Shown here one piece after another: positions 62,163-64,000 of a stretch of DNA of 64,000 nt (position 1 is the stretch's first letter; every line of letters begins with the position of its first letter). Below the pieces are notes generated by a model. The model was not told where the DNA came from, did no database searches, and saw nothing but the letters and a program-made list of their open reading frames with translations. The stretch is taken from the NCBI RefSeq assembly GCF_003751445.1, contig NZ_RJUU01000001.1:1617001-1681000 (forward strand). The letters are read 5' to 3'. This DNA comes from Streptomyces sp. 840.1 (GTDB lineage Bacteria > Actinomycetota > Actinomycetes > Streptomycetales > Streptomycetaceae). The translations under genes and the position numbers were made by a program.

Positions 62163-63941
62163 TCAACTCGTGCCGGCAGTTGCGCCGGTGCTTTCCAGCG
62201 GGAGCGGTTCCGGCAGCCGCTGGGGCAGCAGCGAGAACAGCTCTCCGGTCCGGCGGCCGGCCCGCAGATGCGCCAGCAGCCCTTCGTACGCCTCGGCGTC
62301 CCCGCTGCCCGGCTCTCCGAGCCGTTCGAGGATCCGGCCGAGCGCGGCACGCAGCCACAGTCCGTCCTGCCACAGCGCGGCGGTGCCGCCGCCGCCGGCC
62401 GCCGCGCCCGAGCTGTGCAGCCACAGGCCGAGGCAGGCCGCCCCCGCGTAGCAGAGCGTGTAGCGGCGGGCCAGGTCGAAGACCTCCGGCTCCACCTCAC
62501 CGGCCGGGCTCTGCCGGCTCTCCATCTCGGCGTGCACCCGGCGCTCCACGGCGACGAGCCGCTCGGCGGACTCGACCGCCCCGCGGAGCGCCGGGTTCTC
62601 CCCGGCCCGCCGGCTCAGCTCGGCGACGGAGGCGTCGAGGCCCGCCAGTACGCCGCTGCCGTGGCGGGCGACCAGCGAGAGCCGGGCCGGGTCCAGCGCC
62701 GGGACCGGCGCCGACAGGTCGTAGGCCGCCACCGCTCCCGCGCTGTCGCCGGTACCGCGCCGTCTGCCGCGCACCAGCGAACGGAACTGGTTGATAAGGG
62801 AGTTGAGGTTGACCAGCGTGTTGCCGTCGAAGAGTCCGACGATCCGGTGGTCGCGCTCGATCTTCTGGAACATCCCGCCCGCGTACACGCCCTTGAGGAA
62901 CGCGCGGGCGCCGAGCACCCGGGTCAGGGCGGCGAGCACGGCCTCGGTGCCGCTGGGCAGCAGGTACTTGGTCACGGCCGCGGTGACACTGAGCTCGTCC
63001 GTCTGGGTGTGCACGGCGCGGGCCGCGAACACGGCGAGCGCCTCGTGCAGCAGCACGTCGGCCGCCGCGGTGCTCAGCACCGACCTGGCCTGCGGGAGGT
63101 CGATCAGGTGCCGGCCGTAGAGCTCGCGCTCCTCGGCGAAGTCCACGGCGATCCGCAGCCCGTGGTCGGCGGCGCCCAGGGAGAGCGAGGCGCACATGGT
63201 GCGGGTGAGCTGCAGGGCCTTGAGCACCGTCTCCAGGCCGCCGCCCTCGGTGCCGACCAGGTCCTCCCGGTCCACCCGGGCGCCGTCGAAGGCGATCCCG
63301 GAGATGTCGGCCCCCCGGATGCCGTGCGTGCGGACCTTGGGCAGGTGGCGGTAGCTCCCGGGGCCGAGCTTCCGCTTGTCGACCAGCAGAACGCTGAAGC
63401 CGCGCGGCCCGCCCGCCGGGTCGGTGCGGGTGAGCAGGGAGAACACGCTGCCCCGGGTGGCGTTGTTGATCAGCCACTTCTCGCCGCTGACCAGCCACCC
63501 GTCCGCCTCGACCGCACCCGTCACCTCACCGGCCAGCAGATCGCTGCCGTGGGCCCGTTCGGTGAGCCCGAGCGAGACGGGCACACCGGCCCGGATGTCC
63601 GCGCCGAGCCGCCGCGCCTGTTCCGGCGTACCGGACACCCATACGCACACCCCGCCGAGGTAGGTCTTGCCATGGCCGACGGCCACCGTCAGATCCCGCC
63701 GGGCGACCGTGCGCATGAGCTGCAGGACCTGTTCGTAACTGCGCAGCCGTCCGCCGTGCTCGACCGGCACGTAGTAGTCGGTGAGCCCCCACTCCTCCAG
63801 CTGTCGGCAGATGTCGGCGGGGAACTCCTCCTTCTCGTCCAGCTCCACGCAGCGCGTGTGGGAGAACGGGCGGGCGGGGTCGCCCGGGTCGCCGAGGAAG
63901 CGGTCGAGCTCCTCGGCGACCCGGTAGGCCGGTTGCTCCAT
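62163..63941 (-). CDS. Long acyl-CoA dehydrogenase-like protein 2
   Basis: A 592-residue paralogue of the preceding dehydrogenase and next to it. Conserved blocks are LGLTERAHGSDLLAGEVTGA, SGEKWLINNATRGSVFSLLT, VLKALQLTRTMCASLSLGAA and IERDHRIVGLFDGNTLVNLN, with the same long C-terminal extension (RRYTLCYAGAACLGLWLHSS). The second copy keeps the IVGLFDGNT segment typical of the family active-site region, while the first copy diverges there (LPVLSLGHAG), so the two may have different roles or substrates. The stop is 12 bases before the next start. Confidence 0.86.
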   Translation of the reverse strand: MEQPAYRVAEELDRFLGDPGDPARPFSHTRCVELDEKEEFPADICRQLEEWGLTDYYVPVEHGGRLRSYEQVLQLMRTVARRDLTVAVGHGKTYLGGVCVWVSGTPEQARRLGADIRAGVPVSLGLTERAHGSDLLAGEVTGAVEADGWLVSGEKWLINNATRGSVFSLLTRTDPAGGPRGFSVLLVDKRKLGPGSYRHLPKVRTHGIRGADISGIAFDGARVDREDLVGTEGGGLETVLKALQLTRTMCASLSLGAADHGLRIAVDFAEERELYGRHLIDLPQARSVLSTAAADVLLHEALAVFAARAVHTQTDELSVTAAVTKYLLPSGTEAVLAALTRVLGARAFLKGVYAGGMFQKIERDHRIVGLFDGNTLVNLNSLINQFRSLVRGRRRGTGDSAGAVAAYDLSAPVPALDPARLSLVARHGSGVLAGLDASVAELSRRAGENPALRGAVESAERLVAVERRVHAEMESRQSPAGEVEPEVFDLARRYTLCYAGAACLGLWLHSSGAAAGGGGTAALWQDGLWLRAALGRILERLGEPGSGDAEAYEGLLAHLRAGRRTGELFSLLPQRLPEPLPLESTGATAGTS

Positions 63942-63942
63942 G

Positions 63943-64000
63943 TCAGACCGCCGCTTCCAGTGGGCGGTCGGTGGCGTCGGCGACGGCCTCCCGGACCGCG
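63943..64000 (-). CDS. C-terminal end of a further cluster gene (cut by window end)
   Basis: Only the last 18 codons and the stop are present: the peptide ends AVREAVADATDRPLEAAV. The stop lies one base before the ATG of the second dehydrogenase (TGACATG), so it belongs to the same leftward operon. In related clusters the neighbour of such dehydrogenases is often a fatty acyl-AMP ligase, but the fragment is too short to tell. Confidence 0.6.
   Translation of the reverse strand, partial: AVREAVADATDRPLEAAV

Overview
The window is high-GC actinobacterial chromosome, almost certainly Streptomyces. The supporting signs are very high third-position GC, frequent GTG starts, tightly overlapping operons, likely leaderless genes, futalosine-pathway menaquinone genes, a bacterial XPB helicase and AfsA/SARP-type regulators. 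I saw no tRNA, rRNA, CRISPR array, insertion sequence or prophage gene.

Positions 1-38,500 are mostly housekeeping and conserved genes. They include a sacsin-type ATPase, a DUF3027 protein, an MFS transporter, a DUF2771 lipoprotein, mqnB-mqnD and a cold-shock protein. A complete siderophore ABC importer (two FecCD permeases, an ATPase and a lipoprotein) follows behind an iron box. Next come a WYL/helicase-C protein and XPB helicase, a HelD-type RNA polymerase recycling motor, cutC, a copper P-type ATPase behind CsoR-like palindromes, and a pxpABC 5-oxoprolinase operon. This part ends with a MurNAc utilisation set: an autoregulated RpiR/MurR regulator, murQ and a PTS EIIBC.

Positions 38,500-44,200 hold a compact RiPP locus that I could not match to a described system. 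It has a 57-residue precursor-like peptide with a single Cys, translationally coupled to a fused E1-like/YcaO cyclodehydratase. A membrane histidine kinase, a NarL-type response regulator and a convergent protein resembling only the N-terminal, non-catalytic half of SagB dehydrogenases follow. No transporter, peptidase or catalytic dehydrogenase is visible. This arrangement suggests a modified-peptide signalling system or a minimal azoline pathway.

Positions 44,367-47,666 encode a 2-oxoacid:ferredoxin oxidoreductase (two subunits) and a ferredoxin.

From 47,823 to the right edge lies a secondary-metabolite cluster. An AfsA-like protein and a large SARP/NB-ARC regulator read rightward. They face a tightly packed leftward operon of two alpha/beta hydrolases, a 60-residue ORF, an Sfp-type PPTase, an E2-type acyltransferase, an ACP, a KSIII, a KS-AT-ACP polyketide synthase, a second ACP and two long acyl-CoA dehydrogenases, plus a gene cut by the window end. 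The set KSIII + ACP + E2-like acyltransferase + alpha/beta hydrolase is the signature of tetronate ring formation and 5-exomethylene formation (RK-682, agglomerin and abyssomicin pathways). The single PKS module and the dehydrogenase pair point to a short 3-acyl-tetronate with an unsaturated acyl chain. The FkbH-like glyceryl-ACP enzyme expected for this pathway is not in the window.

Non-coding structure is also notable. A ~300-base intergenic element at 14,461-14,763 folds into a nested four-way junction. A six-copy 22-base hairpin repeat with a conserved 9-base loop shows a compensatory stem change. Several short operators and leaderless promoters are also visible.
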